Counted from the first letter of the stretch, positions 23,872-32,247 are shown. The stretch: DNA of 38,367 bases from CAZRNB01 sp964601355 (GCA_964601355.1 CAZRNB010000013.1:1-38367); one strand, 5' to 3'. The notes: generated by a model not told the origin, from the sequence alone. Translations and numbers: made by a program.

Positions 23872-25968
23872 ATGAAAACAAAAAAGACTGGCAAGCCTGC
23901 AATTAAACTTTACAAAGTAAATACTGTGATAGTCGGCGCCGGCGCCGCGGGAATGAATTGCGCGGTGCATTTATATGAGTTTATGTCAAAGAAAGGTGTG
24001 CCCAGGCCCGAAAAAAGGATCGCCGTGATTACTGCCGGGCTCGGCCTGGGGGCATCCCGCATGAGCGGCTCAGATAAGCAGACGTATTATAAGATCGGCA
24101 CAAGCCCAAATATTCCTGATTGCGCCGAAGAGTTTGCTAAAAGCTTGACCGCCGCCGGCTGCTGTCACGGCGAGCTTGCCCTGGCCGAGGCCATCGGCTC
24201 ACTGCGAGAGTTCTATCATCTCGTTCAGGTAGGGGTTCCATTTCCGACCAATGCTATGGGGACCTTTATCGGCTATAAAACCGATCACGACCCGGCTGAA
24301 AGAGCTACATCTGCCGGCCCCAAGACCAGCAAGTTTATGAGCGAGTGTCTGCAAAGGCAGCTGGAGCGTTACGGCGTCTCAATTTACGACAATCAGGAAG
24401 TTGCACACCTGCTTACGATCGGCTCCGGCAAATCCAGACGAATTGCAGGAGTTGTGACGATAGATAAACTCAAAACTCAAAACTCAAAACTCAAAATTAG
24501 TGTTTTTCTGGCGACAAATATTGTTCTGGCTGTGGGTGGGCCTGGCGAGCTTTACAAAACCAGCGTTTATCCGAGGGAGCAGGTCGGTATTCACGGCCTT
24601 GCATTCAAGGCGGGCCTGCCGGCTGAAAATCTGACGGAGTCGCAGTTCGGCTTGGCGAGCACTAAATTCCGCTGGAACGTCTCCGGCACGTATATGCAGG
24701 CAATACCGCGAATCTTCAGCACCCCTCTGCTTTCTTGCGAAAGCAAGAAGGGGGGCAAAGGAAAAGACGAAAGGGAATTTCTAACGGACTTTTTCCCTTC
24801 GATGAGCAAGATGGCCACAAACATTTTCCTGAAAGGTTATCAATGGCCTTTCGATCCGCAGCGGATTGAGAATCTCAAGTCGTCACTGGTCGATATTCTT
24901 GTCTTCAATGAGACACAAAAGGGCAGACGCGTTTTTATGGACTTCCGGAAAAATCCTGTCGGCACCGGCTCAATGAAGGAGTTTAACATAAACGACCTTG
25001 AGCCGGAGGCTTATGAATATCTTAAAAAGGCAGGTGCGTTTCAGAAAACGCCCATCGAGAGGCTTGCGCACATGAACACGCCGGCTGTCGAGATTTATAA
25101 AGAGAACGGCATCAATTTATATAAAGAGCCGCTCGAGATTGCGGTCTGTGCGCAGCATAATAACGGAGGTTTTTCGGTGGATAAATGGTGGCAGTCCGCC
25201 ACGCCGGGGACTTTTATAATCGGCGAGATGGCAGGCACTCACGGCGTCAAGCGGCCAGGCGGCTCCGCCCTTAACGCCGGCCAGACGGGCGGCCTGCGAG
25301 CCGCTGAATATATCGTTAAGACAAGCGGCTGTGATTTGCCGAATTACGCAAACGGAAAGAAACAGATTGATGAGCAAGTGGATGAACTCGTATCTCGTAT
25401 CTCGTATCTCGTATCTCGAAAGAGGCACGCTTCACGAGATACGCTTCACGAGATACGCTTCACGAATCCCGAAGAAGTCATCGAACAGATTCAAAACCGA
25501 ATGACGATCTCCGCGGGACATATAAGAGAGCTTAATGATGCTAAGAAGGCTTTAAAAGAAGCCCTTGAGCTATACAAGCAGATACAGCAAAAAGGCTTTG
25601 CTTTGCAGGATAAAAAAAGTATCGTCAAAGCAATCCAGGCTGAACATCTTGCTTTATCAAGTGTCGCATATCTAAAGGCGGTTGTGGAGCTATTAAGCCG
25701 AGGCAGCGGCTCGCGAGGCTCGCATCTGGTTCTTTCTGAGGACGGAGTGGAGATACATCCCGATATTATTAACAAGGCAACCGGCAAAAGTTTGAGGTTT
25801 AAACCTGAGAATGAGTCGTTAAAGAATACCATTTTGCAGATTGAATACGATGAAAGCTCGCCTGATTTGTTCCGCTGCCGGGAAATAAAGCCGAGACCGG
25901 CGCCGGCAGAAAGGAAATCATTCGAGCCGGCTTGGCAGGATTATAGAGAAGGGAAAATATATTCATAA
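23872..25968 (+). CDS. FAD-dependent fumarate reductase/aspartate oxidase-like flavoprotein
   Basis: 698 residues. The N-terminal FAD motif is VNTVIVGAGAAGMNCAVHL; the C-terminal flavin block is GTHGVKRPGGSALNAGQTGG, followed by a helical domain with SRGSHLVL, as in FrdA/SdhA and NadB families. No iron-sulfur subunit or membrane anchor gene is adjacent, so it is probably a soluble dehydrogenase/reductase working with the OYE-GltD protein. Three probable repeat-derived stretches interrupt it: about 198-209 (KLKTQNSKLKI), about 284-296 (LSCESKKGGKGK) and about 505-532 (RISYLVSRKRHASRDTLHE). All keep the frame. ATG 23872 is preferred to TTG 23854, with AAGGG upstream. Confidence 0.85.
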   Translation: MKTKKTGKPAIKLYKVNTVIVGAGAAGMNCAVHLYEFMSKKGVPRPEKRIAVITAGLGLGASRMSGSDKQTYYKIGTSPNIPDCAEEFAKSLTAAGCCHGELALAEAIGSLREFYHLVQVGVPFPTNAMGTFIGYKTDHDPAERATSAGPKTSKFMSECLQRQLERYGVSIYDNQEVAHLLTIGSGKSRRIAGVVTIDKLKTQNSKLKISVFLATNIVLAVGGPGELYKTSVYPREQVGIHGLAFKAGLPAENLTESQFGLASTKFRWNVSGTYMQAIPRIFSTPLLSCESKKGGKGKDEREFLTDFFPSMSKMATNIFLKGYQWPFDPQRIENLKSSLVDILVFNETQKGRRVFMDFRKNPVGTGSMKEFNINDLEPEAYEYLKKAGAFQKTPIERLAHMNTPAVEIYKENGINLYKEPLEIAVCAQHNNGGFSVDKWWQSATPGTFIIGEMAGTHGVKRPGGSALNAGQTGGLRAAEYIVKTSGCDLPNYANGKKQIDEQVDELVSRISYLVSRKRHASRDTLHEIRFTNPEEVIEQIQNRMTISAGHIRELNDAKKALKEALELYKQIQQKGFALQDKKSIVKAIQAEHLALSSVAYLKAVVELLSRGSGSRGSHLVLSEDGVEIHPDIINKATGKSLRFKPENESLKNTILQIEYDESSPDLFRCREIKPRPAPAERKSFEPAWQDYREGKIYS
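24465..24499. repeat. In-frame tandem AACTCAA words in flavoprotein gene
   Basis: ACTCAAAACTCAAAACTCAA: tandem copies of an 8-base word, encoding KLKTQNSKLK. It lies in a surface position between strands VTID and ISVFLATNIVLA. Confidence 0.75.
24721..24757. repeat. In-frame hairpin in flavoprotein gene
   Basis: CCCCTCTGCTTTCTTGCGAA is followed by its inverse AGCAAGAAGGGGGG, encoding TPLLSCESKKGGKG. A single copy in this window; its membership in the repeat set is inferred from its palindromic form. Confidence 0.5.
25385..25465. repeat. In-frame iterated-word palindrome in flavoprotein gene
   Basis: Four tandem CTCGTAT words are followed by three inverted GCTTCACGAGATAC words. 81 bases add 27 residues, including SRDTLHEIR. 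The same words and the same peptide recur in mtnA (26422-26503). Confidence 0.9.
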
Positions 25969-25972
25969 GTAA

Positions 25973-26084
25973 TGAAATCAAAAATCAAAATGCAAAATGT
26001 AAAATTAAGGAAGTTATCCAGCACTTAAAAACTTTAAGTGCTGGATTCAACAATTTTGATTTTTAATTTTTGATATTTTATTTG
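25973..26084. repeat. AT-rich iterated-word palindrome before mtnA
   Basis: AATCAAAAATCAAAATGCAA words lead into a perfect CAGCACTTAAA/TTTAAGTGCTG hairpin, followed by the inverse TTTTGATTTTTAATTTTTGA words. The outer words are the ones found in the P3 insert of rnpB (38022-38142). Confidence 0.8.
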
Positions 26085-26086
26085 TT

Positions 26087-27187
26087 ATGCGCATACAGGC
26101 GGTCAAATGGATTGGTGACATTGACGGATTTTTAGAGCTTATAGACCAAAGACGATTGCCTTCTGAGTTTGTCAAGATTCAATGCCGTCAAGTCGATCAG
26201 CTCTATGAAGCTATCAAGACACTTGCCGTTCGTGGTGCTCCGGCTATCGGCGTTGCTGCGGCTTACGGACTAGTCCTGGCTTTGCAAAAAATATCTGCAA
26301 AAAGCACTTTGCACGATGCGCGTGACGTTTTGGCTAAGGCGTGTGAGTATTTGGAGTCAGCTCGACCAACTGCCGTAAATTTGTTCTGGGCAATAAACAG
26401 GATTCGTCAGTGTGCCGACAAATTCGTCGCTCGTGAAGCGTCGCTTGTGAAGCGTCGCTCGACTTTCAATTCACGAGATACGCTTCACGAGATACGAGTC
26501 ACTATTCTAAAAGAGGCCGATGCTATTTATCAGGAAGACGTGGATATGTGCCTTCGTATCGGCCAAAATGGTGAAAGATTCATCAAAGATGGCTTCGGAA
26601 TTCTGACGCATTGCAACGCCGGCGCATTGGCCACCGCAGGGCAGGGCACAGCTTTATCGGTGGTATTTGAGGCGTATAAAAAGGGCAAAAAATTTAAGGT
26701 CTATGTTGACGAAACCAGGCCTTTGCTGCAGGGTGCTCGCCTGACGGCCTGGGAGCTAAAACAAGCTGGTATCGAAGCAATACTGATTTGCGACAATATG
26801 GCAGGCTGGCTGATGAAGCAGGGAAAAATTGATATGGTTTTAACCGGCGCCGACCGAATCGCAGCAAATGGTGACACGGCTAATAAGGTCGGCACGTACA
26901 GCCTGAGCATCTTAGCTCATAAGCACAGCATACCATTTTATATAGCAGCGCCATCGAGCACGTTCGATTTGAAGATAAAAACCGGTGCAGAAATTCCGAT
27001 TGAGCAAAGATCTGCCGATGAGGTTTTAACTTTCGCCGGAAGGCAAATCGCTCCTGAAGGAGTGGACGTTTATAATCCGGCTTTTGATGTTACAGAGGCA
27101 AAAAATATTACCGCCATAATTACCGATAAAGGCGTGATTGAAAAACCAAATGCCAATAATATCCGTGAACATTTTAAACCGGTGTAA
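26087..27187 (+). CDS. mtnA: S-methyl-5-thioribose-1-phosphate isomerase MtnA
   Basis: 366 residues; an aldose-ketose isomerase of methionine salvage, related to eIF2B subunits. Motifs: RGAPAIGVAAAYG, catalytic Cys176 in THCNAGALAT, and Asp256 in TGADRIAANGDTANKVGT, then FYIAAPSSTFD. Homologues are about 340 residues long. The 27-residue excess equals the stretch at about 113-139 that is encoded by iterated CGCTCGTGAAGCG and CACGAGATACG words (26422-26503). The start has little Shine-Dalgarno signal; a palindrome ends three bases before it. No other methionine-salvage gene is nearby, so it stands alone. Confidence 0.95.
   Translation: MRIQAVKWIGDIDGFLELIDQRRLPSEFVKIQCRQVDQLYEAIKTLAVRGAPAIGVAAAYGLVLALQKISAKSTLHDARDVLAKACEYLESARPTAVNLFWAINRIRQCADKFVAREASLVKRRSTFNSRDTLHEIRVTILKEADAIYQEDVDMCLRIGQNGERFIKDGFGILTHCNAGALATAGQGTALSVVFEAYKKGKKFKVYVDETRPLLQGARLTAWELKQAGIEAILICDNMAGWLMKQGKIDMVLTGADRIAANGDTANKVGTYSLSILAHKHSIPFYIAAPSSTFDLKIKTGAEIPIEQRSADEVLTFAGRQIAPEGVDVYNPAFDVTEAKNITAIITDKGVIEKPNANNIREHFKPV
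26422..26503. repeat. In-frame iterated-word palindrome in mtnA
   Basis: TCGTCGCTCGTGAAGCGTCG words followed by TTCACGAGATACGCTTCACG words, encoding VAREASLVKRRSTFNSRDT and following. The SRDTLHEIR peptide is shared with the unrelated flavoprotein encoded 1 kb upstream. The insert falls between NRIRQCADKF and ILKEADAIYQED, at the domain junction of MtnA. Confidence 0.9.
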
Positions 27188-27188
27188 G

Positions 27189-27303
27189 TAATGAAATCAA
27201 AAATCAAAATGTAAAATGTAAAATAGGGATCAGGGCTCGGGGTTCAGGGATCAGGTTTTGCCGTACACCGATCCCTGACCCCTGACCTCTGACCCCTTAA
27301 TAT
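27189..27303. repeat. Compound palindrome downstream of mtnA
   Basis: It begins with the words AATGAAATCAAAAATCAAAA, shared with 25973, then has GGGATCAGGGCTCGGGGTTC, inverted as GATCCCTGACCCCTGACCTC. It fills the gap before the methyltransferase-GT2 gene. Confidence 0.75.
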
Positions 27304-27313
27304 TTAATTTGCT

Positions 27314-28741
27314 ATGGTTGATGCTGCAAAAAAATCGAGATTTATCCCCGAAGCAGGATCGCTGCTTCGCTGGCGAAAACGCAATTCATACTACTACAAA
27401 TGGCTGGACCGGATTTATCAATTCGCTGTTCAGCCTAATAGCAGAGTATTGCACGTCGGCTGTGAATGTGGCGACCTCCTGGCTGCCGTTAAGCCGGCTT
27501 ATGGCGTAGGAGTAGATGCAGACCCACGGGCTGTCGAGCTGGCCAAAAAGCGATTTCCACACCTGAAATTCCATGCTGTGGACCCGCATGAGCTGGAAAT
27601 AGCCGAAAAATTTGATTACGTTTTAATTTGCAATTCCTTAGGCAGATGGCGTGACATACAGCAGGTGCTGGAGCGGATTCGACCGGCTGCCGACGAAAAC
27701 ACACGCGTTGTAATCACTTATTACAATTATCTTTGGGAGGCTGTTTTGCGGCTGGGGTCGCTGATACGGATTCGCCAGCCTTATTCGTATCAGAACTGGC
27801 TTCCGCCGCAGGATATTGAAAATCTGCTTCGTCTGACTGATTTCGACGTTATCCAGACCGCATCTTATCTGCTGGTGCCGAAACGCGTTCCGCCTCTGAC
27901 CACCTTCTGCAATTATTTTCTTTCTTTGCTGCCTGGTTTTCGTTTTTTTAATTTAGTTTATCTGGTGATAGCTCGACCCGCACCAGCCGCGCTCCACGAC
28001 GAGGATTTGTCGGTTTCTGTTATTGTTCCATGCCGAAATGAACGCTGTAATATTGAAGATGCGATTAGGCGAATACCAAAAATGGGCCGGGAAACCGAGA
28101 TAATTTTTGTTGACGGCAGCAGCACCGACGGCACGGCTGAAGAAGTAGAATCTCAGATACAAAAACATCCGCAACGCAGGATTCGTTTGATTCGCCAGGG
28201 TAGCGGCGCCGGTAAAGGTGACGCTGTTAGAAAGGGTTTTGCAGCAGCTATGGGAGATGTCCTTGTCATCCAGGATGCAGATTTGACGGCTCCTCCTGAA
28301 GACCTGCCGAAGTTTTTTAAAGCTCTGCGCGACGGAAAAGGCGAGTTTATCAACGGCTCAAGGCTTATCTATCCGATGGAAAAACAGGCTATGCGATTTT
28401 TAAATCTGCTTGCGAACAAATTCTTCGGCGTGCTATTTAGCTGGCTTTTGGGACAGCGGTTCAGAGACACTCTTTGCGGCACAAAAATGATTCGTAAAAA
28501 AGACTACGAAAAGATAGTAGCCAATCGTTCTTATTTTGGTGATTTTGATCCCTTCGGAGATTTCGATCTTATTTTCGGGGCGGTGAAGCTGAATCTTAAA
28601 TTCGCTGAAGTGCCGCTGACGTATCGTATGCGAACATACGGCAAAACAAACATCAGCCGCTTCAGACACGGCTGGCTGCTTTTAAAGATGAGCTGGATAG
28701 CGTTTAAGAAGATAAAGTGGCTGGGGAAAACCCCCAAATAA
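27314..28741 (+). CDS. Fused SAM methyltransferase - family 2 glycosyltransferase
   Basis: 475 residues. The N-terminal half (about 1-215) is a class I SAM-dependent methyltransferase fold: RVLHVGCECGDLLAAV is the SAM-binding loop and VGVDADPRAVELAKKRF carries the acidic residue. The C-terminal half (about 233-475) is a GT-A glycosyltransferase of the dolichyl/polyprenyl-phosphate-sugar synthase type: VSVIVPCRNERCNIEDA, FVDGSSTDGT, GKGDAVRKGF, IQDADLTAPPED (metal-binding). No membrane anchor is obvious. It probably makes a lipid-linked sugar for the polytopic transferase encoded 1.5 kb downstream (inference). The last residues TPK and the stop are encoded by a palindromic repeat (28731-28791). 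Confidence 0.85.
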   Translation: MVDAAKKSRFIPEAGSLLRWRKRNSYYYKWLDRIYQFAVQPNSRVLHVGCECGDLLAAVKPAYGVGVDADPRAVELAKKRFPHLKFHAVDPHELEIAEKFDYVLICNSLGRWRDIQQVLERIRPAADENTRVVITYYNYLWEAVLRLGSLIRIRQPYSYQNWLPPQDIENLLRLTDFDVIQTASYLLVPKRVPPLTTFCNYFLSLLPGFRFFNLVYLVIARPAPAALHDEDLSVSVIVPCRNERCNIEDAIRRIPKMGRETEIIFVDGSSTDGTAEEVESQIQKHPQRRIRLIRQGSGAGKGDAVRKGFAAAMGDVLVIQDADLTAPPEDLPKFFKALRDGKGEFINGSRLIYPMEKQAMRFLNLLANKFFGVLFSWLLGQRFRDTLCGTKMIRKKDYEKIVANRSYFGDFDPFGDFDLIFGAVKLNLKFAEVPLTYRMRTYGKTNISRFRHGWLLLKMSWIAFKKIKWLGKTPK

Positions 28742-28791
28742 ATTTGGGGGCTAAATATTTATGGTATTTAGCCCCACGTTTTACGTGGGGT
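28731..28791. repeat. GGGGCTAAATATTT family element overlapping a gene end
   Basis: CCCCCAAATAAATTTGGGGG (28731-28750), CTAAATATTTATGGTATTTAG, then CCCCACGTTTTACGTGGGG (28772-28790). The first hairpin contains the last codons and TAA of the preceding gene. Other copies: 29459, 30339, 32604, 35333 and 37533. Confidence 0.85.
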
Positions 28792-28804
28792 CTTATTCAA
28801 ACGT

Positions 28805-29470
28805 ATGTCAACAAGAGGCCAATTACCAAAATTAAAGCTCCTGCCTTACCGTGAATATGCCGGCGTGGATCGCAATGACCCGCTTCGATTTTATTTCTGG
28901 CCAATTATTGGCAAATTATTCCGCCGACGAATTGAACTGTGCCTGGCTGAGTGCACCGGCGGCCAACGTGTTTTAGAGATAGGTTTCGGCTCAGGCGTGA
29001 CGTTTCTCAATCTTCACGAAAATTATAAAGAGATTTATGGGCTGGACTTGAATGCCGAGGTCTCGGATGTTGCGGCAGTGTTTAGGGCAAGGCAAATTGA
29101 GACGCATTTACAGAATGGTAGTGTCTTATCTATGCCTTATCCTGACGGCTTTTTTGATACGGTTCTATTGATTAGCATACTCGAGCATTTAAGGCCTTCC
29201 GAGCAGATACAGGCCTTTAAGGAAATTAGTCGTGTTCTTCGGCCTGGTGGCCAGGCGATTTATGGCGTGCCTGTTGAGCGACGTCTAATGGTAGCGATGT
29301 TTTGGCTGTTAGGTTTTAACATTCGTGAGCATCATTTTTCAACCCAGAAGGAAGTGTTCGACGCTGCCGGCAGTGTTTTAGAGAAAGTGAGAGTTATCCA
29401 GATGCGAAGTGTCCCCTCATTTTTGGGGACGGTTTATGAAATCGGACATTTTGTAAAGAACCCCTGGTAA
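28805..29470 (+). CDS. Class I SAM-dependent methyltransferase
   Basis: 221 residues of the Methyltransf_11 type: VLEIGFGSGVTFLNL (SAM-binding motif I), IYGLDLN, NGSVLSMPYPDGFFDTVLL, SILEHLRP and EISRVLRPGGQAIYGVP. It is a soluble enzyme and the substrate is unknown; neighbours suggest a glycan or lipid-linked sugar. The final residues NPW and the stop lie inside a GGGGCTAAATA-family repeat (29459-29521). An internal hairpin, TCCCCTCATTTTTGGGGA, lies near the 3' end. The ATG follows another copy of the same repeat family. Confidence 0.8.
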   Translation: MSTRGQLPKLKLLPYREYAGVDRNDPLRFYFWPIIGKLFRRRIELCLAECTGGQRVLEIGFGSGVTFLNLHENYKEIYGLDLNAEVSDVAAVFRARQIETHLQNGSVLSMPYPDGFFDTVLLISILEHLRPSEQIQAFKEISRVLRPGGQAIYGVPVERRLMVAMFWLLGFNIREHHFSTQKEVFDAAGSVLEKVRVIQMRSVPSFLGTVYEIGHFVKNPW

Positions 29471-29521
29471 AACCGGGGGCTAAATATTTTTTTATTTAGC
29501 CCCACGTTTCACGTGGGGTTT
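29459..29521. repeat. GGGGCTAAATATTT family element overlapping a gene end
   Basis: AACCCCTGGTAAAACCGGGGGC, TAAATATTTTTTTATTTA and GCCCCACGTTTCACGTGGGG. Two hairpins are joined by a TAAATA / TATTTA stem. The upstream gene ends within the first hairpin. Confidence 0.85.
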
Positions 29522-29533
29522 AAAGTAAAAATT

Positions 29534-30307
29534 ATGAAATTCTTTGAATGGATGAAATTACCGGAAACCAAAAACATCAAAGACCTCGACGATCCTGCTA
29601 CCACCTTATTACATGCTCAAATTATACAGAAAAAGCCTTTTTTAAAAAAATTATACATTGACTTTTATAAACAGTTTAAAAATGCAGTTCCTAATCATGG
29701 AAAGAAATTTTTTGTTGAGCTTGGCAGCGGTGGAGGTTTTATTAAGGATGTTTTCCCTGACGTAATTACATCCGATGTCCAGGAGCTGCCGAATGTAGAT
29801 AAGGTTTTTTCTGTTTCTGATATGCCTTTTGAAAACGAAAGCGTTGACGCATTTTTTATGATCGATGTTCTTCATCATGTCACTGTTCCAGGAGCGTTTT
29901 TTAGAGAAGCTCTGAGATGCCTGAAAGCAGGCGGTAAAATAGTTATGATTGAGCCGGCTAATACTTTGTGGTCGAGGTTCATCTATAAGAGCTTCCATCA
30001 CGAATCTTTCGACACGCAAGCCCAGTGGGAGCTGCCGGAAGGTGGTCCTTTGTCACAAGGAAATGGCGCGCTGCCGTGGATAATATTTTCACGCGACCGC
30101 TGGATATTCGAAGAAGAATTCCAGGCGCTGCAAATCGTGAGGATCTGCAGCCATACGCCTTTTCTGTATTTGCTCAGCGGCGGCCTGACATTGCGGCAGT
30201 TAGCTCCGTCATTTGCTTATCCGGCCGTTAAGGCTATAGAATATTTATTGTTTCCATTAAATAATTTGTTGGGAATGTTCCAGACGATAGAGCTTCGAAA
30301 ACAATGA
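29534..30307 (+). CDS. Class I SAM-dependent methyltransferase
   Basis: 257 residues. The core is FFVELGSGGGFIKDVFPDV (motif I), SVSDMPFENESVDAFFMIDVLHHV and EALRCLKAGGKIVMIEPAN. The C-terminal part (IEYLLFPLNNLLGM) is hydrophobic and may touch the membrane. The start at 29534 follows the repeat; the longer frame from 29513 would read through repeat sequence. Its TGA overlaps the ATG of the next gene (ATGA), so it is translationally coupled with the polytopic glycosyltransferase, pointing to a shared substrate. Confidence 0.82.
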   Translation: MKFFEWMKLPETKNIKDLDDPATTLLHAQIIQKKPFLKKLYIDFYKQFKNAVPNHGKKFFVELGSGGGFIKDVFPDVITSDVQELPNVDKVFSVSDMPFENESVDAFFMIDVLHHVTVPGAFFREALRCLKAGGKIVMIEPANTLWSRFIYKSFHHESFDTQAQWELPEGGPLSQGNGALPWIIFSRDRWIFEEEFQALQIVRICSHTPFLYLLSGGLTLRQLAPSFAYPAVKAIEYLLFPLNNLLGMFQTIELRKQ

Positions 30308-32160
30308 GAAGACGCAGGTCCAAAAAAGAGAGCGTGAAATCCCACGGGCAACGTGAGACTAAATATTTAGCCCCCGGTTTCACTGGGGGTCCTTCCCGCA
30401 GGCACGGCTTAAAACGTATACGAGTTCTCTCAGACGGTCAGCTTGAAGCCGAGGAATTGGCCGGTCGCGAAAAATTTTTGGAGCACTTTTTGATTTGGGC
30501 ATTTCTTGTTTTCGGCATATATCAGTCGATTTTGTATTTCGGCCATAACGTTGTTCCTATTTCTGACTTTCCCGATATTGTAAGGGTGGGTCACGACCTT
30601 TTATCTTTTAGACTGCCGGTGCGTTTCAAACAAGCCCCCGTAGTGGGCATTCTTCAGGCGCTGCTTTCTTTCGTGGTTGGCGGTCAGCATCCTGACCTTA
30701 CAGCCGGCTGGCTGCTGAATGCTATTTTGCATCCGCTTAATCTGGTTTTGTTTTACCTGGTCGCCAGGCAGATAATAGGCAGGTCTGCCGTCTGGTTTGC
30801 TATCATCGCCATACTGAATTCGTGGGTGATGTACATGCTGACCGAGCCTATTATGGAGACGTCGCTATTATTTTTCTCGCTGCTGACTTTCTATTTAATT
30901 TTTAGGCGCTCGAGCTGGAGTTATGTATTTGCCTCGATAACAACGATGGTTCGTTATGAGGGGGCAGCTCTGATTTTGGCAGCTTTTGTCATAGATATGA
31001 TATATCGCAGAGGTAAGGGTGAGCGAATTAGGGCTTTTTACTACTCTGCTCTGGCAGCCATTCCGCTGGCACTTTGGATGCTCGGCACATTCCTGACCTG
31101 GGGATCGGAGAAAAGCCATTATCTGAGTGTGCTATTTTCAAGGGATTACGCAAAGGCGTTCGCACAGCCGGTCGAACAAAGAACCGGTCTATTGCTGCAT
31201 ATTAAATTGTTATGGGCTTTCGCATTTCATCCTTTGTTTATGCTGCCGGCATCTATCGGTGATTTTACGGGGATGCTTTGGAAGTTAAGCCAGATTCTTG
31301 CAGTTGTCAGCTTTTTCTTCGGTTCAATCTACGGATTATGCAAACGCCGGTGGGAAGTGTTGGCGTTACTTATATTTTTTGTGCCGTATTTTTTGCTTCA
31401 CGCGTTTTATCCGTATCCACTGCAGAGGTTTCATACAAATATTTTCTGGATAGCGCTTTTGTTGTGTCTGTTTGGTTTGCAGAGTAGCTGGAAGCTTATA
31501 GATGGAGCTGTGCGGCTGCCAAAGGCCATAATAATAACCATGCAAAGCTTAGCGGCTATTGTATCAATTATTTGGCTCATTCCGCTCATTTCTTATTTGC
31601 CGGAATTATCTTCGATCAGCCCACGCTCAGTTTCTATACCTTTTGTGGCGATCGCTTTAGTGGGACTGGTTTTTGCAGGACGTTTATATATTTATAAACT
31701 CAGAAGTTTTTCGCGTGAGCTATCTATATTAGCATTATTGAGTCTTATGATTATCTCCAATCAGTTTACACTGGTTAGGATTATTGGTGATGGGCAGCAG
31801 GATAAAGAGTTCAAGCTTTTGGCGGATTGGTATATCGCCAATGCCAAGCCGGGTGAGAAAATGGGCGTATATATGGCAGGGGTGGTGAAGATTTTTGCCC
31901 CCAAGCATGAGCAGGATATTGTTCCGCTGCCGGCAGTCGATAGTCCGGCAGAATTTGTCAATGTTTGTCGCGAGCAGGGTATTACTTATGTAGTCTGGGC
32001 CACCAGAGAAGGATTAAGTGACGCCCATACGGGTTATAGACAATTCAATCTTCACAAAAACATAGCACATCTTCAGGAGCCGCAAAGCTCAGGGGATTAT
32101 CAATTTGTCACACAGATTAGTGCGAAAGACGGGTATGTTAATATTTTTCGCCTCCGATGA
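30304..32160 (+). CDS. Polytopic GT39/ArnT-like glycosyltransferase
   Basis: 618 residues. A basic, cytosolic N-terminus is followed by about ten or more hydrophobic segments from residue about 63 (FLIWAFLVFGIYQSILYF) to about 490, and a soluble C-terminal domain of about 120 residues (LADWYIANAKPGEKMGVYMAG). This is the architecture of polyprenyl-phosphate-sugar-dependent transferases working at the outer face of the inner membrane. An acidic residue after the first membrane helix (PISDFPDI) fits the catalytic Asp of the superfamily. The last part of the N-terminal tail before the membrane, SHGQRETKYLAPGFTGG, is encoded by a palindromic element (30339-30392). It starts on ATGA overlapping the previous gene. 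Confidence 0.78.
   Translation: MRRRRSKKESVKSHGQRETKYLAPGFTGGPSRRHGLKRIRVLSDGQLEAEELAGREKFLEHFLIWAFLVFGIYQSILYFGHNVVPISDFPDIVRVGHDLLSFRLPVRFKQAPVVGILQALLSFVVGGQHPDLTAGWLLNAILHPLNLVLFYLVARQIIGRSAVWFAIIAILNSWVMYMLTEPIMETSLLFFSLLTFYLIFRRSSWSYVFASITTMVRYEGAALILAAFVIDMIYRRGKGERIRAFYYSALAAIPLALWMLGTFLTWGSEKSHYLSVLFSRDYAKAFAQPVEQRTGLLLHIKLLWAFAFHPLFMLPASIGDFTGMLWKLSQILAVVSFFFGSIYGLCKRRWEVLALLIFFVPYFLLHAFYPYPLQRFHTNIFWIALLLCLFGLQSSWKLIDGAVRLPKAIIITMQSLAAIVSIIWLIPLISYLPELSSISPRSVSIPFVAIALVGLVFAGRLYIYKLRSFSRELSILALLSLMIISNQFTLVRIIGDGQQDKEFKLLADWYIANAKPGEKMGVYMAGVVKIFAPKHEQDIVPLPAVDSPAEFVNVCREQGITYVVWATREGLSDAHTGYRQFNLHKNIAHLQEPQSSGDYQFVTQISAKDGYVNIFRLR
30339..30392. repeat. In-frame GGGGCTAAATATTT family element in the GT39-like gene
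   Basis: ATCCCACGGGCAACGTGAGA, CTAAATATTTAG, then CCCCCGGTTTCACTGGGGGT: the family otherwise found between genes. 54 bases encode SHGQRETKYLAPGFTGG in the cytosolic tail. Confidence 0.85.
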
Positions 32161-32165
32161 ATTCA

Positions 32166-32240
32166 GGTAATTTTCGATTTCCAATTTTCGATCTTCGATT
32201 TTCAAATCGACAATCGGAATTCGGCAATTGGCAATCCGTG
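32166..32240. repeat. TTTTCGATTTCCAA word palindrome between convergent genes
   Basis: Iterated TTTTCGATTTCCAATTTTCG words followed by AAATCGACAATCGG and CGGCAATTGGCAAT inverse words. It lies in the gap between the GT39-like gene and the NifU-like gene and could act as a bidirectional terminator-like hairpin. Confidence 0.6.
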
Positions 32241-32247
32241 CGCCGGC

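Noticed and set aside
25385..25465. Iterated words as a CRISPR array
   Set aside because: Words are 7-14 bases without spacers of constant length, inside an open coding frame, and no cas gene is present.
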